A program made the translations under genes and the position numbers. Source: Prevotella sp. (GTDB lineage: Bacteria > Bacteroidota > Bacteroidia > Bacteroidales > Bacteroidaceae). Taken from it: a stretch of 55,681 nt of DNA. The DNA lies in assembly GCA_016285075.1 (NCBI GenBank), contig JAEEQB010000025.1:1-55681 (forward strand). Direction: 5' to 3'. Position 1 is the stretch's first letter. Each line of letters opens with the position of its first letter. Under the pieces are notes generated by a model. The model did no database searches, was not told the DNA's origin, and saw only the letters and a program-made list of their open reading frames with translations. Positions 15,715 to 25,395 of this stretch are shown one piece after another.

Positions 15715-17781
15715 TTATCCAACCTGGCTTCCAGGCTTTACGTCCTTGGTGGTAGTAACCACGCTGAGGCTCTCGTCGCTGTCAACGGCTGAAAGGATCA
15801 TGCCTTGGCTTTCGATACCCATCATCTTGCGAGGTGCAAAGTTGGCCACGAAGAGGATACGGCGGCCTATGAGTTCTGCGGGATTCTCGTAGAACTGTGC
15901 AATGCCCGAGCAGATGGTGCGGTCCTGGCCTGTGCCATCATCGATGGTGAACTGCAACAGTTTCTTTGATTTCTTGACGGGTTGACAGTCTTTCACCAGT
16001 CCTACGCGGATGTCGAGTTTCTCGAATTCCTCGAAGCTCACCGTGTCCTTGATGTCAGCAGGCTTCCAGGCTGAGGCTGCGTTGGCTTTCTTGGTGGCTT
16101 CCAGCTTGTCGAGCTGGCGCTGAATGGCTTCATCGTCGATTTTCTCGAAGAGCAATTGCGGTTCGTTGAGTTGATGACCTGCCGGGAGCAGGTCTGTGGA
16201 ACCAAGTTGCTCCCAATCGAGGTTCTGCTCATTGATGAGAGAACGCAGGCGGTTGCTGCTGAATGGCAGGAAGGGGCCGAAGGCGATGGAGAGGTTGGCC
16301 ACCAACTGCAAGCAGACGTTGAGGACTGTCTCACAGCGCTTGGGATCAGTCTTCCACACTTTCCAAGGCTCACATTCGGTGATGTAGCGATTGCCAATGC
16401 GGGCAAGGTTCATGGCTTCGAACTGTGCATCGCGGAACTTGAATTGCTCCAGAAGCGTCTCGACCTTCTCTTTCACATCCTTGAACTCAGCAATGGCTGC
16501 CTGGTCAACGTCGAGCAGTTCTCCACATGGGGGCACTACTCCCTCCCAGTATTTCCAGGTGAGCTGCAAGGCACGGTTCACAAAGTTGCCATAGACTGCT
16601 ACCAGTTCATTGTTATTGCGGTCCTGGAAGTCCTTCCAGGTAAAGTTGTTGTCTTTGGTCTCAGGAGCATTGGCAGTGAGCACATAACGCAACACATCCT
16701 GCTTGCCTGGGAAGTCCACAAGGTATTCGTGGAGCCATACAGCCCAGTTGCGTGAGGTAGAGATCTTGTCGTTTTCAAGATTGAGGAACTCGTTGGCGGG
16801 CACATTGTCTGGCATGATGTATCCACCGTGAGCCTTCATCATCACAGGGAAGATGATGCAGTGGAACACGATGTTGTCTTTGCCAATGAAGTGAATGAGA
16901 CGTGTGTCCTCGTCCTGCCACCACTTCTGCCATGTGCCCCAACGCTGCGGGTCACGCTCGCACAGTTCCTTTGTATTCGAGACGTAGCCGATGGGCGCGT
17001 CGAACCATACATAGAGCACTTTGCCTTCAGCACCCTCCACGGGTACGGGAATGCCCCAATCAAGGTCGCGTGTCATGGCACGGGGCTGCAGATCCATGTC
17101 GAGCCACGATTTGCACTGCCCATAGACGTTGGAACGCCACTCTTTGTGCTCCTCGAGGATCCACTGCTTCAGCCAGTCCTGATACTCGTTGAGCGGAAGA
17201 TACCAGTTCTTTGTCTCCTTCAGGACGGGTGTGGAGCCGCTGATGGTGGACTTGGGATTGATGAGCTCAGTAGGCGAGAGGTCGCGTCCGCACTTCTCGC
17301 ACTGGTCGCCATAGGCGCCCTGATTGTGACAGTAGGGACATTCGCCTGTGACATAGCGGTCGGCGAGGAACTGGTGTGCCTCTTCATCGTAAAGCTGTGT
17401 CGTGGTCTCCTCGGTGAGTTTTCCTTCATCGTAGAGTTTGCGGAACCAGTCTGCCGCAAACTGGTGGTGAATCTTAGAGGTGGTGCGGCTGTAAATGTCG
17501 AACGAGATGCCGAAGTCCTCGAAGGAGTCCCTGATCATGGTGTGGTAACGGTTTACCACGTCCTGAGGGGTGATTCCTTCCTTGCGTGCGCGAATAGTAA
17601 TAGGTACACCATGCTCGTCGCTTCCACCAACGAAGAGTACCTCGCGTTTCTTTGCCCTGAGATATCGTACATAGATATCGGCCGGTACATATACGCCGGC
17701 CAGGTGTCCAATATGTACACCGCCGTTGGCATAGGGCAATGCCGATGTGACGGTATAGCGCTTGTATTGCTTGTTTTCCAT
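15715..17781 (-). CDS. metG: methionyl-tRNA synthetase
   Basis: Charges tRNA-Met with methionine in the cytoplasm. The class I signature HIGH is present ([10 protein letters not shown] near residue 24), with the KMSKS counterpart in the Bacteroidetes form KISTS ([11 protein letters not shown]). A zinc knuckle CPYC...CEKC occurs in the connective peptide. The last 110 residues ([20 protein letters not shown] onward, ending near KPGSQVG) form the EMAP/Arc1p-like tRNA-binding domain. Length 688 residues is normal for the domain-fused bacterial form. It lies 107 bp downstream of secDF in the opposite order on the minus strand (metG is upstream). The gap between them holds a hairpin at 17813-17843. 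Essential housekeeping gene; no sign of transfer. Confidence 0.97.
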   Translation of the reverse strand: MENKQYKRYTVTSALPYANGGVHIGHLAGVYVPADIYVRYLRAKKREVLFVGGSDEHGVPITIRARKEGITPQDVVNRYHTMIRDSFEDFGISFDIYSRTTSKIHHQFAADWFRKLYDEGKLTEETTTQLYDEEAHQFLADRYVTGECPYCHNQGAYGDQCEKCGRDLSPTELINPKSTISGSTPVLKETKNWYLPLNEYQDWLKQWILEEHKEWRSNVYGQCKSWLDMDLQPRAMTRDLDWGIPVPVEGAEGKVLYVWFDAPIGYVSNTKELCERDPQRWGTWQKWWQDEDTRLIHFIGKDNIVFHCIIFPVMMKAHGGYIMPDNVPANEFLNLENDKISTSRNWAVWLHEYLVDFPGKQDVLRYVLTANAPETKDNNFTWKDFQDRNNNELVAVYGNFVNRALQLTWKYWEGVVPPCGELLDVDQAAIAEFKDVKEKVETLLEQFKFRDAQFEAMNLARIGNRYITECEPWKVWKTDPKRCETVLNVCLQLVANLSIAFGPFLPFSSNRLRSLINEQNLDWEQLGSTDLLPAGHQLNEPQLLFEKIDDEAIQRQLDKLEATKKANAASAWKPADIKDTVSFEEFEKLDIRVGLVKDCQPVKKSKKLLQFTIDDGTGQDRTICSGIAQFYENPAELIGRRILFVANFAPRKMMGIESQGMILSAVDSDESLSVVTTTKDVKPGSQVG

Positions 17782-17812
17782 TGGATAGTTTTGTTTTTAT
17801 GATCAAATAGAA

Positions 17813-17843
17813 ACACAGGCAGGAGCTTTTCCCCTGCCTGTGT
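17813..17843. terminator. hairpin between secDF start-side gap and metG
   Basis: ACACAGGCAGG / CCTGCCTGTGT, 11 perfect base pairs with a 9-nt loop. On the minus strand it follows the secDF stop and is trailed by TTCTATTTG. A second small hairpin CCCCT-TCA-GGGG followed by TTCTTTTTT lies at 17851-17874 on the plus side. It probably separates secDF from metG transcription. Confidence 0.6.
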
Positions 17844-17888
17844 CTGCTTATGCCCCTTCAGGGGGTTCTTTTTTGCAATCTGCTTTGA

Positions 17889-20800
17889 TTACTTCTTGGC
17901 AGGAACCTCTTCCTCATCGGTCTCGCGGATGGTCTTACCCATAGTGAGGTAAGCCACAGGAGCAGCGATGAAGAGCGAGCTGAGCGTACCGAAGATAACA
18001 CCCAGGATCATAGCGAACGAGAAGCTGCGGATGCTGTCACCACCGAGGATGAAGATACAGAGCAGCACAATGAGCGTTGTGACTGAGGTGTTGATGGTAC
18101 GAGCCAGTGTCTGGTTCAGCGAGTCGTTGAACAGCGTCTGACGGTCACGCTTCTTGAAGAGCTTAAAGTTCTCACGCACACGGTCGAACACCACCACCTT
18201 GTCGTTGATGGAGTAACCAATCACAGTCAGGATGGCACCGATGAAGGTCTGATCGATTTCGAGCGACATGGGAACCCATCCCCAGAGCACCGAGTAGAAG
18301 CCAATCACGATGAGGGCATCGAGAGCCAGGGCTACGATGGAACCAACAGAGAAGGCCACGTTGCGGAAACGGACGAGGATGTAGATAAAGATAGCCACCA
18401 AGGCAATCAGCACGGATATGATGGCACCGTACGTAATGTCCTTAGCCACCGACGGACCTACCTTGGCAGAACTGATGATGGAACCGCCTTCGCGTACATC
18501 AGGATTCTTAAAGGCTGCCATATCTGCCTGATTAATCAGGCCTGCCTTGGTCAGAGCGTTGTAAAGAATGTTCTCTGCCTTGTCGTCTACCTCAGGATTG
18601 TTCGACTCGATATCCCAGTTGGTGGAGATACGTACGGTCTTACCTTCTGTACCGAGGGCAATGACGCTGGTGTTTGCCTCCTGATTAGCCTTCTCGCCGA
18701 TGGTGTTGATGAAAGCACCAGACAGGGCAGCACGAACATCCTCCACATGGGTTTCCTTGTCAAGCTGGACCACATAGTTACGTCCACCTGTGAAGTCAAT
18801 ACTCTGACTCAGGCCGCGAACAGCGAAGCTGACACAGAAGATGATGGCTGCAATACCCCAGATGACGAAGGTCTTCTTATAAGCTGCCATGAAGTTGAAC
18901 TTCGTGTTCTGCATCATGTTCTTGGAATAAGCAGTAACGAAGGTAAGGTTGGTCCACTTGTCCTTCTTCAGCATGTACTCATATACCAGACGGGTAAGGA
19001 ACACGGCGGTGAAGAACGAACAGAAGATACCAATGATCCAGGTGGTGGCAAATCCCTTCACAGGACCTGTACCGAAGAACAGCAGGATGAAGCCAGTGAT
19101 GAGAGAAGTGACGTTTGAGTCGAAGATGGCCGAGAAGGCATTCGAATAACCCTTGTTGAGGGCTTCCTTCACGCCGAGGCCCTTGCGTAGCTCTTCCTTC
19201 GTGCGTTCATAGATAAGCACGTTGGCGTCCACAGCAGTACCAAGGGTCAGCACGATACCAGCAATACCCGGCATGGTCAAAGCAGCCTGGAACGAGGTCA
19301 GAATACCGAGAGTGAAGAACAGGTTGAACAGCAGGGCGCAGTCGGCTAACAGACCAGGAATGATGCCATAAAGCATGATCATATAGATCATCAGCAACAC
19401 GAAGGCAATGAGGAATGACCAGATACCCTGTTTGATGGACTGTGCACCGAGTGACGGTCCTACAACTTCTTCCTGTACAATACGGGTAGGAGCAGGCATC
19501 TTACCTGAATTCAGCGTGTTGGCCAAGTCCTTCGTATCTTCAATGGTGAAGTTACCAGTAATCTGTGAGTTACCACCATCGATCTCCGTGTTTACTCGGG
19601 GAGCGCTATAGACAGCGTCATCAAGTACAATAGCTACAGCCTTGCCTACATTCTGCTTGGTGAGCTGAGCCCAACGGCGTGCACCGTCAGAGTTCATCTG
19701 CATAGAAACATCGGGGTGACCCATCTGGTCGAAACCATCGCTGGCACTGACAATCACGTCACCTTCTAACGGAGCACGTCCATTAGCTTCAGTAATCTTC
19801 AGTGCATACAGTTCATAGACATCGGCGTGAGCCTCGTTGGAACCGAAATCCGCGGGTTTGGCACCCCACAGGAGTTTCAGGTCGCTGGGAAGAATCTGGC
19901 GGGCAATGTCAGAGTAGATGACCTTGTTCACATCAGCAGTATCGCGTGCCAGTGCATAGCCAACCACTGCCAGCGTGTTTCCCTGAGTGGGCTGGAATAC
20001 TGCAAACAGAGGGTTCTGCTTCTTTGCCTCAGCCTGAGCCTTGGCATCGTCGGCCTTGGCATCCTTCTTGCTCAGCTTGGCAGCCAAGTCACTGGCAGCA
20101 GCCTTTGCTGTGTCAGCAACAGCCTCTGCAGCCTCTGCAACCTCAGCAACTGTGGTTGTGTCGACAGCAACAGTGTCTGTTCCAAGATCACCATGAGAGG
20201 CGAAACGCTGGTTGAGCTGTGCAAAAAGAGGAGTAATCTCCTGAGAGTTGTATGTCTCCCAGAATTCCAGGTTGGCCGAACCCTGAAGCAGCTTACGAAC
20301 ACGCTCAGGCTCTTTGACACCAGGCATCTCTACCATGATGCGGCCGGACTGGCCTTCCAGTTTCTGAATGTTCGGCTGGACAACGCCAAACTTATCAATA
20401 CGGTTACGAACCACATTGAACGAGTTGTCAACGGCCGACTGAACCTCAGCTCTCAAAGCGCTCTCTACTTCAGCATCAGTAGAGGAGGTGCTAACCTTGC
20501 CTTTCATCTGCTGGGTTGCAAAGATGGCAGCCATAGGACGGCCCTGTGCATTCTGTTTCCAATACTTGACGAACAGCGAGATAAAGTCATCCTGACTTGT
20601 CTCTTCTTCCTTCTTGGCCTCCTCCATCGATTTGCGATAGGCAGCGTCCTGCTTGTGGTCAGCCAGCACGTCAATCACATCGGGTACAGATACCTCGAGA
20701 ATCACGTTCATACCGCCTTTCAGGTCAAGACCAAGGCCGATTTCCATTTCGCGGCACTGCTTGAAAGAATAGATGCCGCAGTACACTTTCTCGTTCATGA

Positions 20801-20948
20801 TGGAGTCAAGGTACTCCTGACCTGCTTCCTCACCCATGGCCGCAGCCTTGTTTTCGTGATATCTTGTCACGAACGAGAAGGAGAGGTAGAAGATACACAC
20901 TAGAATGAGAATCAGTGCGATAAATTTTACAATTCCTTTGTTTTGCAT
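17889..20948 (-). CDS. secDF: protein translocase SecD/SecF fusion
   Basis: Proton-driven accessory subunit of the Sec translocon in the inner membrane, helping late steps of protein export. At 1019 residues it is the fused SecD-SecF form usual in Bacteroidetes. The SecD part opens with a membrane segment and LGLDLKGGMNVILEV; the RND-type membrane block includes GTAVDANVLIYERTKEEL minus neighbours. The SecF part has IDFTGGRNYVVQ and GYSINDKVVVFDRVREN. Unusual: between about residues 265 and 315 the periplasmic region carries an Ala/Lys/Asp-rich low-complexity stretch (for example DTAKAAASDLAAKLSKK). A promoter with TATATTTG lies at 21006-21037, although the upstream endonuclease gene may also read through. 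Confidence 0.96.
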   Translation of the reverse strand: MQNKGIVKFIALILILVCIFYLSFSFVTRYHENKAAAMGEEAGQEYLDSIMNEKVYCGIYSFKQCREMEIGLGLDLKGGMNVILEVSVPDVIDVLADHKQDAAYRKSMEEAKKEEETSQDDFISLFVKYWKQNAQGRPMAAIFATQQMKGKVSTSSTDAEVESALRAEVQSAVDNSFNVVRNRIDKFGVVQPNIQKLEGQSGRIMVEMPGVKEPERVRKLLQGSANLEFWETYNSQEITPLFAQLNQRFASHGDLGTDTVAVDTTTVAEVAEAAEAVADTAKAAASDLAAKLSKKDAKADDAKAQAEAKKQNPLFAVFQPTQGNTLAVVGYALARDTADVNKVIYSDIARQILPSDLKLLWGAKPADFGSNEAHADVYELYALKITEANGRAPLEGDVIVSASDGFDQMGHPDVSMQMNSDGARRWAQLTKQNVGKAVAIVLDDAVYSAPRVNTEIDGGNSQITGNFTIEDTKDLANTLNSGKMPAPTRIVQEEVVGPSLGAQSIKQGIWSFLIAFVLLMIYMIMLYGIIPGLLADCALLFNLFFTLGILTSFQAALTMPGIAGIVLTLGTAVDANVLIYERTKEELRKGLGVKEALNKGYSNAFSAIFDSNVTSLITGFILLFFGTGPVKGFATTWIIGIFCSFFTAVFLTRLVYEYMLKKDKWTNLTFVTAYSKNMMQNTKFNFMAAYKKTFVIWGIAAIIFCVSFAVRGLSQSIDFTGGRNYVVQLDKETHVEDVRAALSGAFINTIGEKANQEANTSVIALGTEGKTVRISTNWDIESNNPEVDDKAENILYNALTKAGLINQADMAAFKNPDVREGGSIISSAKVGPSVAKDITYGAIISVLIALVAIFIYILVRFRNVAFSVGSIVALALDALIVIGFYSVLWGWVPMSLEIDQTFIGAILTVIGYSINDKVVVFDRVRENFKLFKKRDRQTLFNDSLNQTLARTINTSVTTLIVLLCIFILGGDSIRSFSFAMILGVIFGTLSSLFIAAPVAYLTMGKTIRETDEEEVPAKK

Positions 20949-21005
20949 TTTGTTTATTATGTTATTTTTTAATTATTATATCTTGTTCACGCACATTTTA
21001 GCGTG

Positions 21006-21037
21006 CAAATATAGTGATTTTTTTACATTACGAAAAA
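21006..21037 (-). promoter_or_regulatory. promoter of secDF
   Basis: Minus strand TATATTTG (complement of 21006-21013) with TTTT at the -33 position after a 20-nt spacer. Leader about 55 nt. Confidence 0.55.
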
Positions 21038-21062
21038 TTTATTAGCATTTTTCGCACATTTT

Positions 21063-22160
21063 TTAAGGTTTATCACTCATTTTTAGCCAACAAACCACAG
21101 GATAATGGTCAGAAACGTCAGTTTTGTTGTCAACAATACAATTGAAAGGCTGAAAATGATCTGAGCAGAAAATGTGGTCGATGCGGAAAAAAAAGCCTTT
21201 CTGAAAATATGACAAACCGAGTCCTCGACCAGCAGCTACAAAACAGTCTGTAAGCCCTTCTCCTATCTTCCGATGGGAATAGGAAATAGGACAGTCGTTG
21301 AAATCGCCGCAGACGATGACCGGCAGATGTCGGTGGGCTTCTATGTATCGATGAACGGCTTCAGCCTGACGGCTTCTTATGACGCTTGCCTTTGCCAATT
21401 TCTCTATCAGCAGTACTGATTCTGTACGGGCAGTGTCACGTCCCATCTTGCCATGTATCATCCGTCGGTAATTCTCACGGTCATCCTGATTGATGTGGCT
21501 AAACTCCAGATGATTATTCACAACCAAAACTGTATCGCGGCCTACCTTTAGGAAATAAGCCACGGAACCGTTGCTTTTTGACTCATACCAAATACGTTCC
21601 TTGCGCAGTATGGGGAATCGGGTATGGATGCCTACACCATTAAAACTCTGTTGTTTACAGAACACCGTGGTGTCGTTGTAGGGATAGATCTTGCTATATC
21701 TGTGCATGACAAATCGTCGCCATGTATCATTGTCTTCCTGTAGGCACACGATGTCTGCCTTCTGGCGGGCCAGATAGTTGTAGACAGAGTCGAAGCCATC
21801 ATTTTCATGATATTTCCCGTTGCCGCTGTAGCAAGCTACATTATACGACAGGACTTTGATGGTTCCGTCAGGCAAATCTTTTGGAGAGTTCAGGGGAAGA
21901 TAGATAGTAATAGGTACGTACGCGAGGGCATATCCTAAAACAGGAATCCACAAGCGTCGCCACTTGAACATGATCCAAAAGAAAACGAAGAGCAGGTTCA
22001 GTAACAGGAAAAAAGGAAATACCAACCCTAGCCATGACAGATGAGAGAAAGTGGGTGGCGGTACGTGGTCGGAATAACCTGACAGCAGCATCAAAGCGAT
22101 AACAGCCAAGTTGGCGCCTGCCACCAAGTTTAGCGTAAAAAGTTTCAACTGTTTGATCAT
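21063..22160 (-). CDS. endonuclease/exonuclease/phosphatase-family membrane protein
   Basis: Residues 1-95 hold three hydrophobic segments (LNLVAGANLAVIALMLLSGY, then FPFFLLLNLLFVFFW, then a third), anchoring the protein. The rest is an EEP-fold hydrolase with its ordered motifs: VLSYNVACYSG, ADIVCLQEDND (catalytic Glu), VVNNHLEFSH, VVCGDFNDCP, RIDHIFCSDHF and SDHYPVV (catalytic His). Such membrane-anchored EEP proteins are widespread in Bacteroidetes; substrate unknown (phosphodiester in nucleic acid or lipid). The start codon overlaps the stop of the rhomboid gene by 4 bp (ATGA), so the two are translationally coupled. secDF follows on the same strand. Confidence 0.88.
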   Translation of the reverse strand: MIKQLKLFTLNLVAGANLAVIALMLLSGYSDHVPPPTFSHLSWLGLVFPFFLLLNLLFVFFWIMFKWRRLWIPVLGYALAYVPITIYLPLNSPKDLPDGTIKVLSYNVACYSGNGKYHENDGFDSVYNYLARQKADIVCLQEDNDTWRRFVMHRYSKIYPYNDTTVFCKQQSFNGVGIHTRFPILRKERIWYESKSNGSVAYFLKVGRDTVLVVNNHLEFSHINQDDRENYRRMIHGKMGRDTARTESVLLIEKLAKASVIRSRQAEAVHRYIEAHRHLPVIVCGDFNDCPISYSHRKIGEGLTDCFVAAGRGLGLSYFQKGFFFRIDHIFCSDHFQPFNCIVDNKTDVSDHYPVVCWLKMSDKP

Positions 22161-23053
22161 CTTTCATTGCTGGCATCAAACAGCCGTTTCTTTTCTTCTT
22201 TTGTCAAACTGTCATAGCCACTCTTACGGATTTTGTCGAGGATGGCATCAATTTCGTCCTGACGTGCTTTTTTGCGAGCGTTATATTCCATATCGTCCAC
22301 TTTTGTGGCTCCTCTGTCAGCATGCATGTGGGGAGTCTGTTGTGTCCTGCCCGACCCTTTATGCTGCTCAAAGTTACGTTTCATACGATTAAAGAACTCC
22401 TCTCCACGTGAACGATTATATTGAGAACCGGGATGTTCGTTCCAATAACGTATCAGAAGATATCCGAAAAGCATACCCCCCAAGTGAGCCGTATGGGCTA
22501 CACCATCGCCAGAGGAACTGAATGCAAAGTACAGTTCAATGGCAGCATAGCCAGCCACAAACCATTTTGCCTTGATAGGTATGGGTAATGGGAAGATAAA
22601 GATACGTTCGTTGGGAAAGGTCATTCCGAAAGCAAGCAGAATGGCGTAGACGCACCCTGAAGCTCCAACGGTGGCTCCTAGATTCATTACAGGCTGCCCA
22701 AAGAGCCCAATGTAATCACAATACTGGGCAACCTCTTGTACCAAACCAGCACCGATTCCACAACAAATGTAATAAAAAAGGAATTTTTTCTCACCCCATA
22801 CTCGCTCTATCACACTACCGAACATCCACAGCGCAAACATATTGAAAAGAATGTGGGTAGGATTCAGCAGAATCAAAGCGTGCATAAACATATAAGTAAG
22901 CAACTGAAAGACATGGAAGTCTGGCGCCATGAAAAAGTGCAATCCCAGCAGGTTGTTAAGATCAATTTCCCGCATGTATGCCACCTGGGTTGCCAGTGCC
23001 ATGAGCACGTTCACTATCAGCAGATTTTTTGTAATCTTCGGCATTGAAAACAT
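22157..23053 (-). CDS. rhomboid-family intramembrane serine protease
   Basis: Six-helix rhomboid protease of the inner membrane. The oxyanion/structural Asn is in THILFNMFALWMFG, the catalytic Ser in GATVGASGCVYAI, and the catalytic His in HTAHLGGMLFGYL. The C-terminal 70 residues form a charged cytoplasmic tail with helix-rich sequence (ARKKARQDEIDAILDKIRKS) typical of Bacteroidetes members. The first Met (23053) gives MFSMPKITK; the Met at residue 4 is an alternative. A -7 box TAATTTTG (complement of 23122-23129) lies 69 bp upstream. First gene of a two-gene unit with the EEP protein. Confidence 0.92.
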   Translation of the reverse strand: MFSMPKITKNLLIVNVLMALATQVAYMREIDLNNLLGLHFFMAPDFHVFQLLTYMFMHALILLNPTHILFNMFALWMFGSVIERVWGEKKFLFYYICCGIGAGLVQEVAQYCDYIGLFGQPVMNLGATVGASGCVYAILLAFGMTFPNERIFIFPLPIPIKAKWFVAGYAAIELYFAFSSSGDGVAHTAHLGGMLFGYLLIRYWNEHPGSQYNRSRGEEFFNRMKRNFEQHKGSGRTQQTPHMHADRGATKVDDMEYNARKKARQDEIDAILDKIRKSGYDSLTKEEKKRLFDASNER

Positions 23054-23211
23054 TTTCTCAACTATCTATTTGACTATTTACGTTTTACGATTCTTACACG
23101 CGTATTTTCATTATTCGGGCGCAAAATTACGAAAAATATCCCGTTTTTCATGAAAAAAAGGGGTTAAACAGACTATTTTTCAGTAAAAAAGTGATTTTTT
23201 CCTTTATTTTG

Positions 23212-23242
23212 TTGTTTTATTGAATCAATTGTCCTATATTTG
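23212..23242 (+). promoter_or_regulatory. promoter of the HU gene
   Basis: TTG (23212-23214), 20-nt spacer, TATATTTG (23235-23242), about 60 bp before the ATG. Confidence 0.7.
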
Positions 23243-23301
23243 TACCGTAAAAAAGCGAAATTCCGTATAAATTTACTAATAATTCACTAAAAAACAAGAT
23301 T

Positions 23302-23574
23302 ATGAACAAGACAGAATTAGTAGAGAAAATTGCCGCAGGTGCTGGCATTTCTAAAATTGACGCCAAGAAAGCTCTCGATGCAACCGTAACTGCAATTAAG
23401 GATGCTCTCGTAGCAGATGAAAAGGTTTCACTCATTGGCTTCGGCACGTTCAGCATTAGCGTACGCCCGGCTCGCGAGGGAATCAACCCCGCTACTAAGG
23501 AGAAGATTACTATTGCTGCCAAGAAAGTTGCTAAGTTCAAGGCAGGTGCAGAGCTGACAGATGCTATGAACTAA
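23302..23574 (+). CDS. hup: HU-family DNA-binding protein
   Basis: Ninety-residue nucleoid protein that bends and compacts DNA as a dimer. The sequence covers the full HU fold: MNKTELVEKIAAGAGISK (helices), VSLIGFGTFSI, then the arm with PAREGINPATKEKI and the C-terminal helix AKKVAKFKAGAELTDAM. The length and the R-x-x-x-x-N-P arm are standard. It has its own promoter and an intrinsic terminator, so it is monocistronic. It is divergent from the rhomboid gene. Confidence 0.95.
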   Translation: MNKTELVEKIAAGAGISKIDAKKALDATVTAIKDALVADEKVSLIGFGTFSISVRPAREGINPATKEKITIAAKKVAKFKAGAELTDAMN

Positions 23575-23598
23575 TATTATTTTGTAAATAAATTTCTT

Positions 23599-23638
23599 GC
23601 GGTGGAGTCTACTTAGCTCCGCCGCTTTTGCTTTTTTT
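23599..23638 (+). terminator. intrinsic terminator of the HU gene
   Basis: GCGGTGGAG...CTCCGCCGC (9 bp with one wobble, 9-nt loop) followed by TTTTGCTTTTTTT. Confidence 0.85.
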
Positions 23639-23650
23639 AAGGATTCAGAT

Positions 23651-23681
23651 TTTGCCATCCGTATTATATTTCGTAATTTTG
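23651..23681 (+). promoter_or_regulatory. promoter of kduI
   Basis: TTTG (23651-23654), 19-nt spacer, TAATTTTG (23674-23681), 23 bp before the ATG at 23705. Confidence 0.75.
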
Positions 23682-23704
23682 CAAACCACTAATTCAATTT
23701 GCAA

Positions 23705-24547
23705 ATGACAACGAACTACCAATTGCGTTATGCAGCCCATCCTGCCGATGCCCGCAACTACGATACAGCCCGTCTCCGTCAAGACTTTCTTATCGAATCA
23801 TTATTTGTTGCAGACGAGGTACAGATGGTCTACTCCATGTACGACCGGATGATTGTGGGTGGAGCCATGCCTGTCAACGAGAACTTGCCCCTGGAGGCTA
23901 TTGAACCGTTAAAAGCTCCCTTCTTCACCTCCCGGCGTGAAGTGGGTATATATAATGTTGGGGGGCCAGGAACAGTACGTGTTGGTGAAACGACATTCCG
24001 ACTTCAGTTCAAGGAAGCCCTCTACGTCGGCGGTGGCGACCGTGAAGTGCTTTTCTGTAGTGACAATCCCGAGAATCCTTCCAAGTTCTATTTCAACTCT
24101 ACCGTTGCTCATGTTGCCTACCCCTGCCGCAAGATAACGAAGCAGAATGCAGTTGTGGCTCACATGGGGTGCCGAGATATGTCGAACGAACGCCACATCA
24201 ACAAGATGCTTGTCAATCAGGTGCTGGCTACCTGTCAGCTTCAGATGGGAATGACCGAACTTGCTCCAGGTTCTGTGTGGAACACTATGCCCGCCCACAC
24301 TCATTCCCGCCGCATGGAAGCATACTTCTATTTTGAGTTGCCCGAAGATCAGGCGGTCTGCCACTTCATGGGAGAGCCAAAGGAGACGCGCCACATCTGG
24401 ATGCACAACGAGCAGGCAGTACTCTCGCCAGAATGGAGCATCCACAGTGCTGCCGCTACCCATAACTATACATTCATCTGGGGAATGGGAGGGGAGAACC
24501 TGGATTATGGTGACCAGGACTTCTATGCAATCACCGATTTACTGTAA
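23705..24547 (+). CDS. kduI: 5-dehydro-4-deoxy-D-glucuronate isomerase
   Basis: Converts 5-keto-4-deoxyuronate, formed from unsaturated uronates of pectin or glycosaminoglycans, to 3-deoxy-D-glycero-2,5-hexodiulosonate in the cytoplasm. The zinc site is intact: H-x-H-x(4)-E in PAHTHSRRMEAYFYF and the later His in PEWSIHSAAATHNYTF. Length 280 residues matches the family. ATG at 23705 is preferred to the TTG at 23699 and fits the promoter at 23651-23681. kduD follows 40 bp downstream, the classical pair. Presence of both argues for uronate catabolism even though no lyase gene is in view. Confidence 0.95.
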   Translation: MTTNYQLRYAAHPADARNYDTARLRQDFLIESLFVADEVQMVYSMYDRMIVGGAMPVNENLPLEAIEPLKAPFFTSRREVGIYNVGGPGTVRVGETTFRLQFKEALYVGGGDREVLFCSDNPENPSKFYFNSTVAHVAYPCRKITKQNAVVAHMGCRDMSNERHINKMLVNQVLATCQLQMGMTELAPGSVWNTMPAHTHSRRMEAYFYFELPEDQAVCHFMGEPKETRHIWMHNEQAVLSPEWSIHSAAATHNYTFIWGMGGENLDYGDQDFYAITDLL

Positions 24548-24587
24548 AAATTCACATACTTATCAACTTAATAAACTTACAATCAAA

Positions 24588-25391
24588 ATGGCAAATTTAT
24601 TTTCTTTAGAGGGTAAGAACGCCTGGATAACGGGCGCATCTTACGGTATTGGCTTCAACATTGCCAAGGCATTTGTTGCAGCAGGTATTAAGAACATCAT
24701 TTTTAACGACATCAACGAGGCCGCCCTGCAGCGTGGACTGGATAATTACAAGGAAGCAGGCATCGACAATGTGAAAGGCTATGTCTGCGACGTGACCGAT
24801 GAGAACGCCGTGAAGCAACTGGTCAGCAAGATTCACGAGGAAGTAGGACAGATTGACATACTGGTGAATAATGCCGGTATTATTAAGCGCATTCCCATGC
24901 ACGAGATGAAGCGTGCTGAGTTCCAGCAGGTTATCGACATTGACCTTGTCGGTCCGTTTATCTGTTCGAGTGCTGTCATTCCCGAGATGATGGAGCGCAA
25001 GGAGGGTAAGATTATCAACATCTGCTCCATGATGTCCGAGCTAGGTCGCGAGACCGTAAGTGCCTATGCAGCTGCCAAGGGTGGTCTGAAGATGCTCACA
25101 CGCAACATCTGTTCCGAGTATGGCGAATACAACATCCAGTGCAATGGTATCGGTCCGGGTTACATTGCAACACCCCAGACAGCACCGCTGCGTGAACGCC
25201 AGGCTGATGGCAGCCGTCATCCCTTCGACTCGTTTATCTGTGCCAAGACGCCTGCCGGCCGTTGGCTCGATCCTTCAGAGTTAGGAGGCCCTGCAGTGTT
25301 CCTTGCCTCCCACGCCTCCGATGCCGTCAATGGTCATGTGCTCTACGTAGATGGCGGTATCCTGGCTTACATCGGCAAACAGCCGAAGTAA
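24588..25391 (+). CDS. kduD: 2-dehydro-3-deoxy-D-gluconate 5-dehydrogenase (SDR family)
   Basis: Reduces the KduI product to 2-keto-3-deoxygluconate using NAD(P)H. Classical short-chain dehydrogenase: cofactor motif TGASYGIG (residues 14-21), NNAG, and the catalytic SAYAAAKGG (Y-x-x-x-K). A longer in-frame extension upstream overlaps kduI and is rejected; MANLFSLEGKNAWITG is the natural start. 267 residues is the usual size. The stop lies 4 bp before the SusR-like regulator, so all three form one operon. Gluconate 5-dehydrogenase is a close relative, but adjacency to kduI decides the call. Confidence 0.92.
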   Translation: MANLFSLEGKNAWITGASYGIGFNIAKAFVAAGIKNIIFNDINEAALQRGLDNYKEAGIDNVKGYVCDVTDENAVKQLVSKIHEEVGQIDILVNNAGIIKRIPMHEMKRAEFQQVIDIDLVGPFICSSAVIPEMMERKEGKIINICSMMSELGRETVSAYAAAKGGLKMLTRNICSEYGEYNIQCNGIGPGYIATPQTAPLRERQADGSRHPFDSFICAKTPAGRWLDPSELGGPAVFLASHASDAVNGHVLYVDGGILAYIGKQPK

Positions 25392-25395
25392 TGAT

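Noticed and set aside
16828..17802. 324-residue plus-strand open frame over metG
   Set aside because: metG on the minus strand is certain; the other frame has no motif.
20990..21062. Terminator for the endonuclease/phosphatase-family gene
   Set aside because: Only T-rich DNA and the secDF promoter; no stable hairpin.
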